Positions 1-8,336 are shown, numbered from the stretch's first letter. The stretch is DNA of 64,000 nt from Holophagaceae bacterium (GCA_021286765.1 JAJTBS010000002.1:248001-312000); one strand, 5' to 3'. The notes: a model not told the origin generated them from the sequence alone. Numbers and translations are program-made.

Positions 1-217
1 GGTAGTGCTGCCAGCTGAGCTGGAAGATCAGGTTCACGAGCAGCGCCAGACCGACCCAGCAAATCGCCCAGCCTGGCCGGACCACCTCCGGTGTGAAGAC
101 TCGGACGCAGCCCAACCAAGCCAGCCCGGCTAGCATGGCGTCCAGCCCCAGCTTCACAAGCCGGCGCACCAGGGGTTTTCTCAGTTGGGCATGGATGGGA
201 ACGACCAACGGGGGCAT
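1..217 (-). CDS. N-terminal fragment of a membrane protein, possibly CapD/WbpM-like nucleotide-sugar epimerase/dehydratase
   Basis: The window edge cuts this gene, so only the first 72 codons are visible. The start ATG is at 217-215 and an AAGGA sits about seven bases upstream of it. The fragment begins with a basic stretch (QLRKPLVRRLVK) and continues into two hydrophobic segments, roughly residues 22-40 and 49-65, ending near LIFQLSWQHY. A basic lead, two early membrane spans and a short aromatic tail resemble the N-terminus of membrane-anchored CapD/WbpM-type sugar dehydratases, where a similar stretch reads like LYRxxWRY. This is a resemblance only, because the catalytic domain lies outside the window. 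Another polytopic membrane protein is equally possible. Confidence 0.45.
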   Translation of the reverse strand, partial: MPPLVVPIHAQLRKPLVRRLVKLGLDAMLAGLAWLGCVRVFTPEVVRPGWAICWVGLALLVNLIFQLSWQHY

Positions 218-327
218 GACAGATCCTTGCGGATTCCTTAGTCGGGATGGACCGGAGCACTGACGCCCAAATCATAGCCCAGGGCCTCCTTTTCCAAGGG
301 CACAAGTCACCCGTGGAGCCCCGGTGG

Positions 328-395
328 ATCCAGACCCTGAGCTGGATGTTGGGGTCCCGGTTACAATGAAGGGCCCCGCCGCTGCGGGGCCTTTT
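328..395 (+). terminator. Two hairpins ahead of queD, the second an intrinsic-terminator-like structure
   Basis: A small hairpin (ATCCAG at 328-333 pairing with CTGGAT at 342-347) is followed by a strong GC stem (GGCCCCGC 372-379, loop CGCT, GCGGGGCC 384-391) and then TTTT at 392-395. The T-run follows only in the plus-strand orientation. No plus-strand gene lies upstream in the visible window, and the hairpin ends a few bases before the queD start. It could be an attenuator for queD or the end of an unseen short transcript. I could not fit a preQ1 riboswitch consensus to the leader. Confidence 0.5.
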
Positions 396-408
396 CATCG
401 TGAGTGCC

Positions 409-756
409 ATGATCCTGCGCAAAGAGTACTGGTTTGAAGCCGCCCACTTTATCTACAACCACCCGGGCAAGTGCAGGAACCTGCACGGCCACAGTTACAA
501 GCTCTTCGTGTTGCTGGAGGGGCAGGTGAACGCGGAGACGGGCATGATCATCGATTTCGACGACCTGTCGAAGGTGGTGGTCGAGAAGGTCATCTCCAAG
601 CTGGACCACCGCTTCCTCAACGACCTGATCCCCCTCTCCACCGCCGAGAACATCTCGGTGTGGATCTGGGAGCAGCTGAAGCCCGAGCTGCCGGCCCTCT
701 GCCAGATCGAGGTCTACGAGACCACCGACAACTGCGTGATCTACCGGGGGGCCTGA
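409..756 (+). CDS. queD: 6-carboxy-5,6,7,8-tetrahydropterin synthase QueD
   Basis: QueD converts 7,8-dihydroneopterin triphosphate to 6-carboxytetrahydropterin, the second step towards preQ0 and queuosine. The 115-residue protein has the usual family length. It shows the zinc-binding histidines (AAHF near the N-terminus and the CRNLHGHSY segment, whose Cys is the catalytic residue), the DFDDL stretch, the LDHRFLND active-site segment and the C-terminal EVYETTDN glutamate. The start is uncertain. ATG at 409 is used here, a GTG at 400 would add three residues, and neither has a good ribosome site because a terminator-like hairpin ends at 395. One base separates its stop from the following lipoprotein gene, so the two are probably cotranscribed. 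Confidence 0.93.
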   Translation: MILRKEYWFEAAHFIYNHPGKCRNLHGHSYKLFVLLEGQVNAETGMIIDFDDLSKVVVEKVISKLDHRFLNDLIPLSTAENISVWIWEQLKPELPALCQIEVYETTDNCVIYRGA

Positions 757-757
757 C

Positions 758-1258
758 ATGCGCCGCCTCCTGGTCCTTCCCGCCCTGCTGGTCCTGGTCG
801 GCTGCGAGGCCCTCAGCCCGGCCCTGAAGTACGAGGAGGCGGCCCGGCAGCTGCGGTTCACCCTGGACCGCGTGGAACCAAGAATCGAGCTGGCCCTTCC
901 CCTGGAGCAATCGCACCTGCGGCTTCGCCTGGAGGTGGGTGTGGACAACCCCTCCGACCAGCGCCTGCGGACCCGGCGCGTGGCCGGGGATCTGAAGCTG
1001 AACGCCAAAGGCGCCGACCACGCCCTGGGCTCCGTGAGCTTTCCCGAGGGCGCCGACATAGCCCCCAAGAGCCGCAGCATCCTCAAGGTGGACGTGACGC
1101 TGGGCTACAGCGACCTGAAGGCCGCCTGGGGCCCGCTATCCGGCGCGGTCCTGCGCCACGAGCCCGCCACCTGGAGCCTGGCCGGGGAGGCCCGCTTCGA
1201 GATCCTGGGCATCGAGTTCGGCGTGCCTTTCCGCACCAGCAAGGGCAGCGGGTCATGA
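758..1258 (+). CDS. Lipoprotein with LEA type 2 (WHy-like) domain
   Basis: The 166-residue protein begins with a lipoprotein signal peptide. MRRLL is followed by a hydrophobic run and a lipobox LVGC, with the lipidated Cys at residue 16, so export and membrane anchoring are expected. The mature part has the alternating beta pattern of LEA14/WHy domains. Its key stretch is LRLEVGVDNPSDQRL, close to the conserved hxVxNPN motif of that family, followed by a basic/charged strand and a C-terminal FGVPFRTS strand. These domains are known from desiccation-related and envelope proteins, but no enzymatic role is established. It starts one base after queD, which suggests translational coupling rather than a functional link. 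Confidence 0.7.
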   Translation: MRRLLVLPALLVLVGCEALSPALKYEEAARQLRFTLDRVEPRIELALPLEQSHLRLRLEVGVDNPSDQRLRTRRVAGDLKLNAKGADHALGSVSFPEGADIAPKSRSILKVDVTLGYSDLKAAWGPLSGAVLRHEPATWSLAGEARFEILGIEFGVPFRTSKGSGS

Positions 1259-1268
1259 CGGACCTCCA

Positions 1269-1949
1269 TTGATCCGCGCCGTCGTCTTCGACCTCTGGAA
1301 CACGCTGGTCTTCAGCCCGGCGGGGAGTCCCTTCCAGCGGATGAAGGAGCTGCTGCGGCCGGAGCAGGCCCACGTGTTCACGGCCCTCATGCGTGACGGC
1401 ATGGTGCAACCCTACCCGTCTGTTCGGACCTTCCTGGAGGCCTGGCAGTCCCGGGTGGATCTGGATGAAGCCCAGATGGATGCCATGGCCGAGGCCTTCC
1501 TGGCGGCGGGCCAGCAGGCCGAGTGCTTTGCGGGCTCCCCGGAGGCCGTGGGAGCCGTGAGGGACCTGGCCCGGGTGGCCCTGCTCTCCAACACCCAGAC
1601 CTTCGGGCTGGAGCTGCTGGACCGCCTCGGCATCGCCGGACGCATCCGCACGCGGATTCTCAGCGCCGAGATCGGGGCCCTCAAGCCGGAACCGGCGGCC
1701 TTTGAGGCGGTGCAGCGGAAGCTGGGGGTGTTCCCCGGCAACCTCGTCATGGTGGGCGACAGCTGGATCGACGATGTGAAGGGTGCCGTGGCCGCGGGCT
1801 GGACGGCCATTTGGGTGAACCGCGAGGCCAAGCCGCGGCCCGACCATGACCAGGACCACCCCATCTACGAGGTGCGCAGCCTGGACCGGGTGCCGGAGCT
1901 CATTCAGGGCCTGCAGGACGGCCTGCGCTGTCCCACCTGCCTGGGGTGA
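1269..1949 (+). CDS. HAD superfamily hydrolase (HAD-IA type)
   Basis: The 226-residue protein starts at TTG 1269, as no in-frame ATG precedes the catalytic motif. HAD motif I is FDLWNTLVF near residue 8, with the nucleophilic Asp. Motif II is LLSNT, motif III is the Lys of LKPEPAAF, and motif IV is VGDSWIDDVKGA, which ligates magnesium. A helical cap of about 80 residues lies between motifs I and II, typical of subfamily I. The second Asp of the classic DxD motif, the general acid of phosphatases, is Trp here. This is seen in many uncharacterised HAD-IA members, so a standard phosphatase activity should not be assumed. It converges with the RNase G gene with a nine-base gap. Confidence 0.85.
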   Translation: MIRAVVFDLWNTLVFSPAGSPFQRMKELLRPEQAHVFTALMRDGMVQPYPSVRTFLEAWQSRVDLDEAQMDAMAEAFLAAGQQAECFAGSPEAVGAVRDLARVALLSNTQTFGLELLDRLGIAGRIRTRILSAEIGALKPEPAAFEAVQRKLGVFPGNLVMVGDSWIDDVKGAVAAGWTAIWVNREAKPRPDHDQDHPIYEVRSLDRVPELIQGLQDGLRCPTCLG

Positions 1950-1958
1950 GGGACGACT

Positions 1959-3488
1959 TCAGGCGCTGGCGCTGTCCTGGCCGGGGAACTGTAGGTCCAT
2001 GACCACGGCGTGGCGGGGGGTGTCGGCGCGCTCGATCCAGGACACCCGGGCGCCCAGGAGGCGGGCCAACTGCATGAGGCTTTCCCGGGACTCCTGGTGG
2101 AGCGAGGCGGAGAGCTCAGGATGCAGGGTCAGGCGCACCTCGGCGCCGCGAAGGCGCTCGCCCAGGCGCACCAGCTCGCGGTAGGCCTTGAGCAGGGAGG
2201 TCTCGGGGCTCTGGGTCCGGCCGGCGCCATTGCAGGTGGGGCAGGGCTGGGTGAGCTGGCGCTCCAGGGAGGGGCCCGTACGCTTGCGGGTGAGTTCCAC
2301 CAGGCCGAATTCGGAGATGCCGCCGGCGCGGGCATGGTTGCGGTCCCGTTTGAGCTCCTCCTGGAAGCGGGCCAGCACCTCGTCGCGGTGGAGGGGGTCC
2401 ACCATGTCGATGAAGTCGATGACCACGATGCCGCCCAGGTTGCGCAGGCGCAGCTGGCGCACGATCTCGGGGATTGCTTCCAGGTTGGTGAGGTAGACGG
2501 TCTCCTCGAGGTCCTTCTTTCCTACGAACTTGCCGGTGTTCACATCCACGCTGACCAGGGCCTCGGTTTGGTTCAGCACGATGGACCCACCGTGCTTGAG
2601 GAAGACCTTGGGCTGACGGGCGGAGTCGATCTCGGATTCGATGCCGAAGGCCTCGAAGATGGGCAGGTCCGAGGTGAAGCGCTTGACGCGGTTCGACCAC
2701 TCCGGATGGATGTTCTCCACGAAGGAGACGACCTCCCGGTGGGCGGCGTCATCATCCACCCAGAAGGTGGAGACCTCTTCGCGGAAGATGTCGCGCATGA
2801 CCTTCTGCAGCAGGCGCAGGTCCTGCCACACGAGCCCGGGGGCTTGGACCGTCTCGGCCTTGGCCTGGATGCCCTCCCAGAGGCGGCGCAGGAAGATCAC
2901 GTCGCCCACCAGGTCCTCGTCCTTCTCGCCGATGGCGGCGGTGCGGACGATGAAACCCTCGCCGGGCTGGACGTGGGCCCGGATCAGCTCACGCAGGCGG
3001 TCGCGCTCCTCGGGGTCGGTGATCTTGCGGGAGATGCCGATGTGGTCGATGCCCGGCATGAAGACCAGGAAGCGGCCCGGGAAGCTCAGGTGCCGGGAGA
3101 GTCGGGGGCCCTTCGAGCCGATGGGATCCTTCACCACCTGGACCAAGGTCTCCTCGCCCTCCTTGAGGGGGGGCAGGGGCGGAGGCGGCGGCGGCAGGTC
3201 CTCGCTGGGGGTCTCGTCACCCTCATCCTCGGCGGACAGGTCGGCCCCGATGCGCTGGGCGACGGGGTCATCCAGGTACAGGAACCCATCCTTGACGCCG
3301 CCGATGTTGACGAAAGCGCTCTGCATGCCGGGCAGAAGCTTGGCCACCTTGCCTTTGTAGACATCCCCCACCTGGCTCTTGTTCATCGTTCGTTCGAGAA
3401 ACAGCTCGCAGAGCTGGCCATTCTCAAGCAGAGCGATGCGCGTCTCCAGGGGGGTCGAATTGACCACCAGGGACTTCCGGACTTCCAT
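1959..3488 (-). CDS. rng: Ribonuclease G (RNase E/G family)
   Basis: This endoribonuclease acts in rRNA 5' processing and mRNA decay. The 509 residues match RNase G length rather than the longer RNase E with its scaffold tail. The N-terminus (KSLVVNSTPLETRIALLENG) leads into an S1-like RNA-binding domain, whose loop carries an acidic stretch and a run of seven prolines before the conserved LVQVVKDPIGSKGPRL. The catalytic DNase I-like core has the metal-binding aspartates of SVDVNTG and VVIDFIDM. The zinc-link CPTC follows in TRKRTGPSLERQL. The ATG is at 3488 with AAAGG upstream. It is transcribed away from the accessory region that begins behind it. Confidence 0.95.
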   Translation of the reverse strand: MEVRKSLVVNSTPLETRIALLENGQLCELFLERTMNKSQVGDVYKGKVAKLLPGMQSAFVNIGGVKDGFLYLDDPVAQRIGADLSAEDEGDETPSEDLPPPPPPLPPLKEGEETLVQVVKDPIGSKGPRLSRHLSFPGRFLVFMPGIDHIGISRKITDPEERDRLRELIRAHVQPGEGFIVRTAAIGEKDEDLVGDVIFLRRLWEGIQAKAETVQAPGLVWQDLRLLQKVMRDIFREEVSTFWVDDDAAHREVVSFVENIHPEWSNRVKRFTSDLPIFEAFGIESEIDSARQPKVFLKHGGSIVLNQTEALVSVDVNTGKFVGKKDLEETVYLTNLEAIPEIVRQLRLRNLGGIVVIDFIDMVDPLHRDEVLARFQEELKRDRNHARAGGISEFGLVELTRKRTGPSLERQLTQPCPTCNGAGRTQSPETSLLKAYRELVRLGERLRGAEVRLTLHPELSASLHQESRESLMQLARLLGARVSWIERADTPRHAVVMDLQFPGQDSASA

Positions 3489-3959
3489 GGAACCAACCTT
3501 TCAGAACTTTGCAGGGAGTCGCCTTGCCCCCACTGCGGGCCCCAGGGTCGTACCAGACCGAAGGGTGATTCATTTCTACCATGACCCTTGGATGCCGCGC
3601 CAACGGTCAAAGGTTCCAGAATCGGGTTTTATTTCGCGGTTTCTGATTCGAAATTCTAAATAAAATATTTTATTTTAACAATTACGCAACAAGCTAACGC
3701 TTGGCTCGCATGAGGGCTCCTCGTACAAAAGTCAAACCCTTCTTCGCAATCCTGGACAAAGGCTGCCAAGCCATGCTGCTGATCGTGTTCTGCGGGGAGG
3801 GGTGGGAAACGCACAGCGGTTTCCAAGGAACTGTGGGCAGCCTGTGGATCCGAAGGATCAAGTCAATGGCCTGTTGCCGCTAGGCAATCCGCAGACTGTC
3901 CATGGATCCGTCGGCTCTCCGCAGGGTTTAGATATGGCCTAAGGTAGTCCCTGGTACGG
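3489..3959. other. Gap between rng and the XRE gene with a strongly AT-rich tract
   Basis: I see no convincing gene here. A short tract around 3640-3690 consists almost entirely of A and T, unlike the GC-rich surroundings, and a 60-codon frame at 3701-3883 has no ribosome site and no recognisable sequence. The base composition falls sharply here and stays lower until about 9070, so this is the probable left boundary of an acquired region. The rng promoter should lie in 3489-3650, but I could not assign -35/-10 boxes with confidence. No tRNA or attachment-site repeat was recognised. Confidence 0.4.
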
Positions 3960-4274
3960 TCACCTCGGTGCCGGAGGATTAGTCCCCCCATCACCGGAAT
4001 TATTGGAGTCTTGAGGGTCAGTAGGGTGGGGAAGGGCAGCTAGGCGCTCAAACTGAAGAAGGAATTCGGGGAAGGATTGCCCGAGTCCCAGGACCCAGCG
4101 GCGGAGTTCGATTACATCGAGCCTTCGCTCACCGCGTTCCACCTTTGATATCAAGCTTTGTTTGGTACCGAGCCTTCCTGCGAGCTGCTCCTGGGTAATG
4201 CATGAGGATTCCCTTACTTCTCGAAGAAGGCCAAGCAGGACCCCGTATTCCGAACTGAATAGCGACTTTTCCAT
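3960..4274 (-). CDS. XRE-family helix-turn-helix transcriptional regulator
   Basis: The 104-residue protein (start ATG at 4274, chosen because it opens the domain) contains one Cro/C1-type helix-turn-helix at about residues 13-60. Its recognition region reads TQEQLAGRLGTKQSLISKVERGERR, broken only by the usual turn. A frame extending upstream to 4358 would run through the operator and is unlikely. The tail is Pro/Asn/Ser rich and has no second domain. It is divergent from a Cys-rich miniprotein gene, and the gap between them holds a perfect palindrome (4311-4331) overlapping a possible promoter. An autoregulatory repressor of both directions is the natural inference. Confidence 0.8.
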   Translation of the reverse strand: MEKSLFSSEYGVLLGLLREVRESSCITQEQLAGRLGTKQSLISKVERGERRLDVIELRRWVLGLGQSFPEFLLQFERLAALPHPTDPQDSNNSGDGGTNPPAPR

Positions 4275-4310
4275 TGACCCTGCCCAGGGCCAATCTGTAT
4301 TCTGTTTTAG

Positions 4311-4331
4311 AATAGTCCAAATTGGACTATT
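4311..4331. promoter_or_regulatory. Perfect palindromic operator between divergent genes
   Basis: The half-site AATAGTCCAA (4311-4320) is followed by a single A and then its exact reverse complement (4322-4331). It lies 36 bases upstream of the XRE start and 37 bases upstream of the miniprotein start. Each strand carries TTGGAC within it, a plausible -35 element. In the minus direction a TACAGA-like -10 follows at 16-17 bp. Dimeric XRE repressors bind this kind of site, so it is the likely operator for the neighbouring regulator. Confidence 0.7.
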
Positions 4332-4368
4332 TGATTGAACACCTGCTCCGCCTATCAAGGAGGAAACA

Positions 4369-4581
4369 ATGTTCGACCTGACGCCCCGCTGGTGTCCGTG
4401 TGGTTGCGAGACGAGCTACACCATCGAATGCGATGCTCTCGTCGCTCCAGCCGATGGCGCTTGGCTTCACTACACCTGCCCCAAATCCCAGGACCGCCTG
4501 TCCTTCCAGAGCTGTGGTTGCTGGGGCTCATCCCGTAATGACAATAGCCACCAGGTGGTTATCGCCAGCCTGAACTACTGA
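4369..4581 (+). CDS. Small cysteine-rich protein, family not recognised
   Basis: The 70-residue protein has an excellent ribosome site (AAGGAGG, five bases before the ATG), much stronger than most genes nearby, which supports translation. It has seven cysteines: C9, C11 and C13 in a WCPCGC cluster, then C21, C37, and C49 and C51 in SCGCW. There is no signal peptide or membrane segment. Clustered cysteines suggest a metal-binding (zinc ribbon-like) fold in the cytoplasm, which is inference. It lies directly downstream of the palindromic operator and is probably the gene controlled by the divergent XRE regulator. Confidence 0.6.
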   Translation: MFDLTPRWCPCGCETSYTIECDALVAPADGAWLHYTCPKSQDRLSFQSCGCWGSSRNDNSHQVVIASLNY

Positions 4582-4627
4582 ATATCAGAGGTTCGGGATC
4601 TGGCTGGAAGCATTCACGCGGGCCTGG

Positions 4628-5443
4628 ATGCTATGTGGGGATGCTCCACTGCTCGTCCCATGGTCCATGTTGGACAAGGTGCCAATGGACACGGATTGGA
4701 ATGACCGGATGACTCGTGTGGTGTTCCCCGCCTTGCTAAGGGGGGTACATGTCTATACGGGAATCGGTGAGATTATTCCGGGCCTAGGAATCCCTCAGAC
4801 CGACAGCGGCAGCCCAGGGGCAAAGGAGGCCGTCAGCAGGAAGCCGATTGGGTTGCCTGTCTGGCAGGTCTACCTCGGAGTGAAGGAGACCCAGCCGCCC
4901 ATCCGCTTTCTTCAGTTCATCCACAAAGTGGAAACCCTTCGGGGCCCGGGGGCACTTGTCTACCCAACCAAATTGCAGCGGGACAGGGATCGCGGGGTGG
5001 CGTTAATGGTGCCGCTCGGCGAGGGACTAGCGACGCCGCCTTACGAGATGTCGCTGGCCCGGGAAGTCCAGGCTGTATTCCTGAACAAAGTCGTTCGAGT
5101 AATTGCTCTCGGAAGGGTCCGGCCCTTCACCACGAAAAGCCCATGGTCATTGAGTGAACATCTCCTGATGGAAGTCTTTTCTGAAGCCGGGCAATTGATT
5201 TGGACCAATCCGGTCATCGGAATGGGTCTCGAGGAATGCTTGGAAAGGCTAGGAAACAATGAGGAGTTCACGCTGGCTAGGCCCAAGCATGGACCCGCAG
5301 TTGAATCACGACTCAATGCTTGTCACACCAGCGAGGCATGCGCCCGGATCGTGCTTGAAGCGGCCTTTCAAGCAGAATTGATGGGCGATGCAAACTTGGG
5401 GTCGACGCTTCGGGCAATGGGGGAGCGCATGCACCGGCCCTAA
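4628..5443 (+). CDS. Hypothetical protein of the accessory region
   Basis: I do not recognise this 271-residue protein. It looks soluble, of mixed alpha/beta character, with no signal peptide or membrane span and no catalytic motif that I can name. The C-terminal third (about residues 180-265) is helical. The start is uncertain. ATG 4628 has a poor ribosome site, whereas an ATG at 4685 is preceded by AAGGTG and would give 252 residues. Base composition is lower in GC than the core genes. It follows the miniprotein by 46 bases on the same strand, so both may belong to the XRE-controlled unit. It converges with panD. Confidence 0.55.
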   Translation: MLCGDAPLLVPWSMLDKVPMDTDWNDRMTRVVFPALLRGVHVYTGIGEIIPGLGIPQTDSGSPGAKEAVSRKPIGLPVWQVYLGVKETQPPIRFLQFIHKVETLRGPGALVYPTKLQRDRDRGVALMVPLGEGLATPPYEMSLAREVQAVFLNKVVRVIALGRVRPFTTKSPWSLSEHLLMEVFSEAGQLIWTNPVIGMGLEECLERLGNNEEFTLARPKHGPAVESRLNACHTSEACARIVLEAAFQAELMGDANLGSTLRAMGERMHRP

Positions 5444-5514
5444 GTCCTCCGAACGGTTGAGGTTGTTTGGTGGCAAGGGTATCGGCCATGGCTCGACATG
5501 GCTAGAGGCGCCGA

Positions 5515-5913
<399 letters not shown>

Positions 5914-6229
5914 GCATCCTCCGGTCCAGGCTCCGTCCGGAGTCCCGGCCAACGGACAAGGATGGCCCCACAAGGGTGCCAGGTCCAGAGTCGATGTTTT
6001 ACAACTTCTACCGATTTGGTTGGAATCCAATGGTGGATGGGGAATTGGGCAATATTTACATTTTTTTGAGGTTAAGAATCCCATGCAGTTAATTGCGCAA
6101 CCAGCGCGCAAAAAATGTCCAAAAAATTAACTTAGACAAATCCAAAATGCGCAAAATAATGTGGGCAAAAATAGCTGGTCTAAAACTTCGTTATTGTGGT
6201 CTGGAGCTTCACCTTCGAAGGGCCAGGCC
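5914..6229. other. AT-rich intergenic tract with GCGCAAAA repeats
   Basis: This 316-base gap between divergent panD and a three-gene operon is AT-rich from about 6000 on. Short related elements stand out: the palindrome TTGCGCAA at 6093-6100, GCGCAAAAAATGT at 6106-6118 and GCGCAAAATAATGT at 6149-6162. The last two are near-identical direct repeats with start-to-start spacing of 43 bases. Such elements could be binding sites of a replication or transfer initiator, or of a repressor. No gene is supported. The panD promoter and the operon promoter should both be in here, but I could not place them. Confidence 0.4.
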
Positions 6230-6478
6230 ATGACTCAGAAAAAAGAACCAAATCGGCATTTTAATTCAATAATAGATTGGATTAGGTCGCTGTTTTCAGG
6301 TAATCACAAGTCGAATCCGGTCATGATCGATACCGGTGGATTAACCGCGATTCTAAGAGAATCGCGCCAAGTTCCTGTGAAACGCCTGAAGCCTGGTTTT
6401 AAGAAGATCCCGGGCCAGGTCTGCGATACGGTCGGTAGCGGCCAGGAGGCATTTCACAGTTCTGTGTGGGAGGCGTGA
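6230..6478 (+). CDS. Small hypothetical protein, first gene of accessory operon
   Basis: The 82-residue frame starts at ATG 6230 with only a weak AAGGG upstream. A longer version from 6161 would run into the repeat tract. The product is basic (many Lys/Arg) with a hydrophobic patch around IIDWIRSLF, no signal peptide and no family that I recognise. Its stop is four bases before the next ATG, and a GGGAGG ribosome site for that gene lies inside its end, so it is cotranscribed. Function is unknown. A small DNA-binding accessory protein would fit the context but is not shown by sequence. Confidence 0.5.
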   Translation: MTQKKEPNRHFNSIIDWIRSLFSGNHKSNPVMIDTGGLTAILRESRQVPVKRLKPGFKKIPGQVCDTVGSGQEAFHSSVWEA

Positions 6479-6482
6479 AGCC

Positions 6483-8336
6483 ATGAATCCTCCTGCCTTC
6501 GTAAATACCGTAGACACCTTCAAATCTCCCGCCAGCTTGGTTCAGTACGTCAATGAGCACCTTCGAGCTCCCACGGAAGCTGGAGCTTTCAAGGACTTGC
6601 CCGGTTACCTGGATCAGTGGGGGCGAGTGATCCCGATCCTGGCCAACCGGGAGTTATGGGAGGAGATTGGTCTGCCGGTTGGCTGCACAATTCCGCCCGA
6701 CGAGGTGCTGGTTAGCCTATGTCTTGGTAGGGATGCGTCTGGTCGGCTACTCACCAGAATGCAGCTACGTAGAATGCCTCGGGAATTCCTGATCCCGCTC
6801 CCCTGCGAGTTGTCCGAAGCCCTCAAGGATCATCCTTTAGTCGGCATGGCCGTGGCCGTCGCCGTCACCAAGACATTCCTGGGTCGAATGGAATCGATAG
6901 CTGTCCTAGACCGTAAGGGAGGAACGGAGAACTGGCGTAAGGCCACGACGCTCTCCATGTTTTTCATTCACGGGACGAACCAAGCTAGCGAAAGTCACAT
7001 CCAGAGCCACATTTTCACGTTTGGACCTGCGCGATTGGAATCTGGGCGTTGGCTGACCTATGAAAACTGGGCCTGTTTGCGGGAACTGCATGTGGATGGG
7101 GGCATCAGGGAAGACCTCGGCAAGACAATGGTCAAGGAGGCTGCCAAATTTGGCTATGAGGTGATCTTGGTTCCAGGGAAGGCCTCTCGAAACCAAACCA
7201 ATGGATGTACTGTGATTTGCCCGGACGGTCGGATCATTCATGCGGGGAGTGTGGCCCGGGTGCAGAGTGCCGGGATCCTCGCCAGCCGTGCAATCAAGGC
7301 AATGCTGGGAGTTCAGACGCTAACTTCTCGGGAACTCGATGTCGTGTTGGGGAACCCCGGGGAGCCTCTTCTGTCAATTCCTAACTGGCGCCCGAATGCT
7401 TACCAAATTTACAAACTGACCATGCTTGGAATTCTTGATTCTTCGGGGCGAATAAAAATGGACCTGATGCCCCTACTCCAACAACTGGACGATGGACTGG
7501 CAGTGGCACAAGCCAGCTTGGCTGATATGAACAGCGCGAATTGCCACAGGGCGCAGGCCATGATCCGGAATACGAGAGAACTTCTGCAATTTCGCGTGCC
7601 TGAGATCAACCCTGAACCCGGAATGGCGGCACTTGGTTGGCATAGGATGCGTGATGGGATGCTACGACTTGTCGCATCCCAGCCAGGAGGACTGAGCCAA
7701 GAGGGCTGGGCGAAGGAGACCGTGGATTGCCTCCTCTATCTCCAACGGGGGGGCTTCCTGGAGGTCTCTGGCTACAAAAACCGCTCCATTTACTCGCTTA
7801 GCTCGAAAGGGAAGAAGCAGTTGGTCGATGTGTATTGCATTGAATCGGACATCGAGAAGGCCCTCGCCTGCCTTCGAGAGCGACTGCTTGGCGACCAGGG
7901 CATTCCTGAAGTGAACCTTGGCAGATTAGAAATGGCGGGCCTAAGAGTGCATGAAAACCAGTTGGTGTTCGTAAAGTACGGTCGGGCCGTAGATGGTTCC
8001 CCCTTGCTAAAGTCCCTCGGGATTGACACCAAGACTGAAACCTTGCTCGACTACGATTGGTGGCGGCGCCTGTGGGATGAGCGCCATGCCCTTCCCAAAG
8101 CGCTTGCGGACAGTCTTATGAGACCTGACGAGATTGCAAAGCGATGGCCCTGGCTTGGTCGCCAGAAGATCGGGTTGCCAGCAAACAAACAGAATGGGGG
8201 GGCCACAAAGCCAAAAGATGAAGTTGTTATTGATACAGTACCAGAGCCCCGGAAGCCTCATAGGAGTATTGGGAATCCCCATTTCCAGGTAGAACCTCAT
8301 TTCGGACCAAGACCCGATCGTGCGCGATCAATCTAA
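6483..8336 (+). CDS. Large accessory protein with faint TrwC/MobF relaxase-like segment and winged helix
   Basis: The 617-residue protein has a clear GGGAGG ribosome site. Residues 155-260 recall the histidine region of MobF/TrwC relaxases, whose pattern is H, then D-P-x-L-H-T-H, then a GRW strand. Here H163, H172 and H176 occur in FIHGTNQASESHIQSH, followed by LESGRWLTYEN, a helical stretch, FGYEV and a VARV strand resembling the usual SxR. The HxH pair is not preserved exactly, and no early tandem Tyr is evident, so nuclease activity is doubtful. Residues 391-447 look like a winged helix (GGLSQEG, then RSIYSLSSKGKKQL). The C-terminus is basic and disordered. A plasmid or ICE-derived DNA-processing protein is my best inference. 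Confidence 0.6.
   Translation: MNPPAFVNTVDTFKSPASLVQYVNEHLRAPTEAGAFKDLPGYLDQWGRVIPILANRELWEEIGLPVGCTIPPDEVLVSLCLGRDASGRLLTRMQLRRMPREFLIPLPCELSEALKDHPLVGMAVAVAVTKTFLGRMESIAVLDRKGGTENWRKATTLSMFFIHGTNQASESHIQSHIFTFGPARLESGRWLTYENWACLRELHVDGGIREDLGKTMVKEAAKFGYEVILVPGKASRNQTNGCTVICPDGRIIHAGSVARVQSAGILASRAIKAMLGVQTLTSRELDVVLGNPGEPLLSIPNWRPNAYQIYKLTMLGILDSSGRIKMDLMPLLQQLDDGLAVAQASLADMNSANCHRAQAMIRNTRELLQFRVPEINPEPGMAALGWHRMRDGMLRLVASQPGGLSQEGWAKETVDCLLYLQRGGFLEVSGYKNRSIYSLSSKGKKQLVDVYCIESDIEKALACLRERLLGDQGIPEVNLGRLEMAGLRVHENQLVFVKYGRAVDGSPLLKSLGIDTKTETLLDYDWWRRLWDERHALPKALADSLMRPDEIAKRWPWLGRQKIGLPANKQNGGATKPKDEVVIDTVPEPRKPHRSIGNPHFQVEPHFGPRPDRARSI

Noticed and set aside
301-408. preQ1 riboswitch before queD
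   Set aside because: The hairpin at 328-347 lacks the C-rich loop and A-rich tail of the class I motif. Only a terminator-like stem is supported.
2010-3584. 524-codon plus-strand frame opposite rng
   Set aside because: Low-complexity His/Gly/Asp-rich translation. RNase G motifs on the minus strand are decisive.
3701-3883. 60-codon plus-strand frame in the gap after rng
   Set aside because: No ribosome site, no family and a poor start in an AT-rich transition zone.
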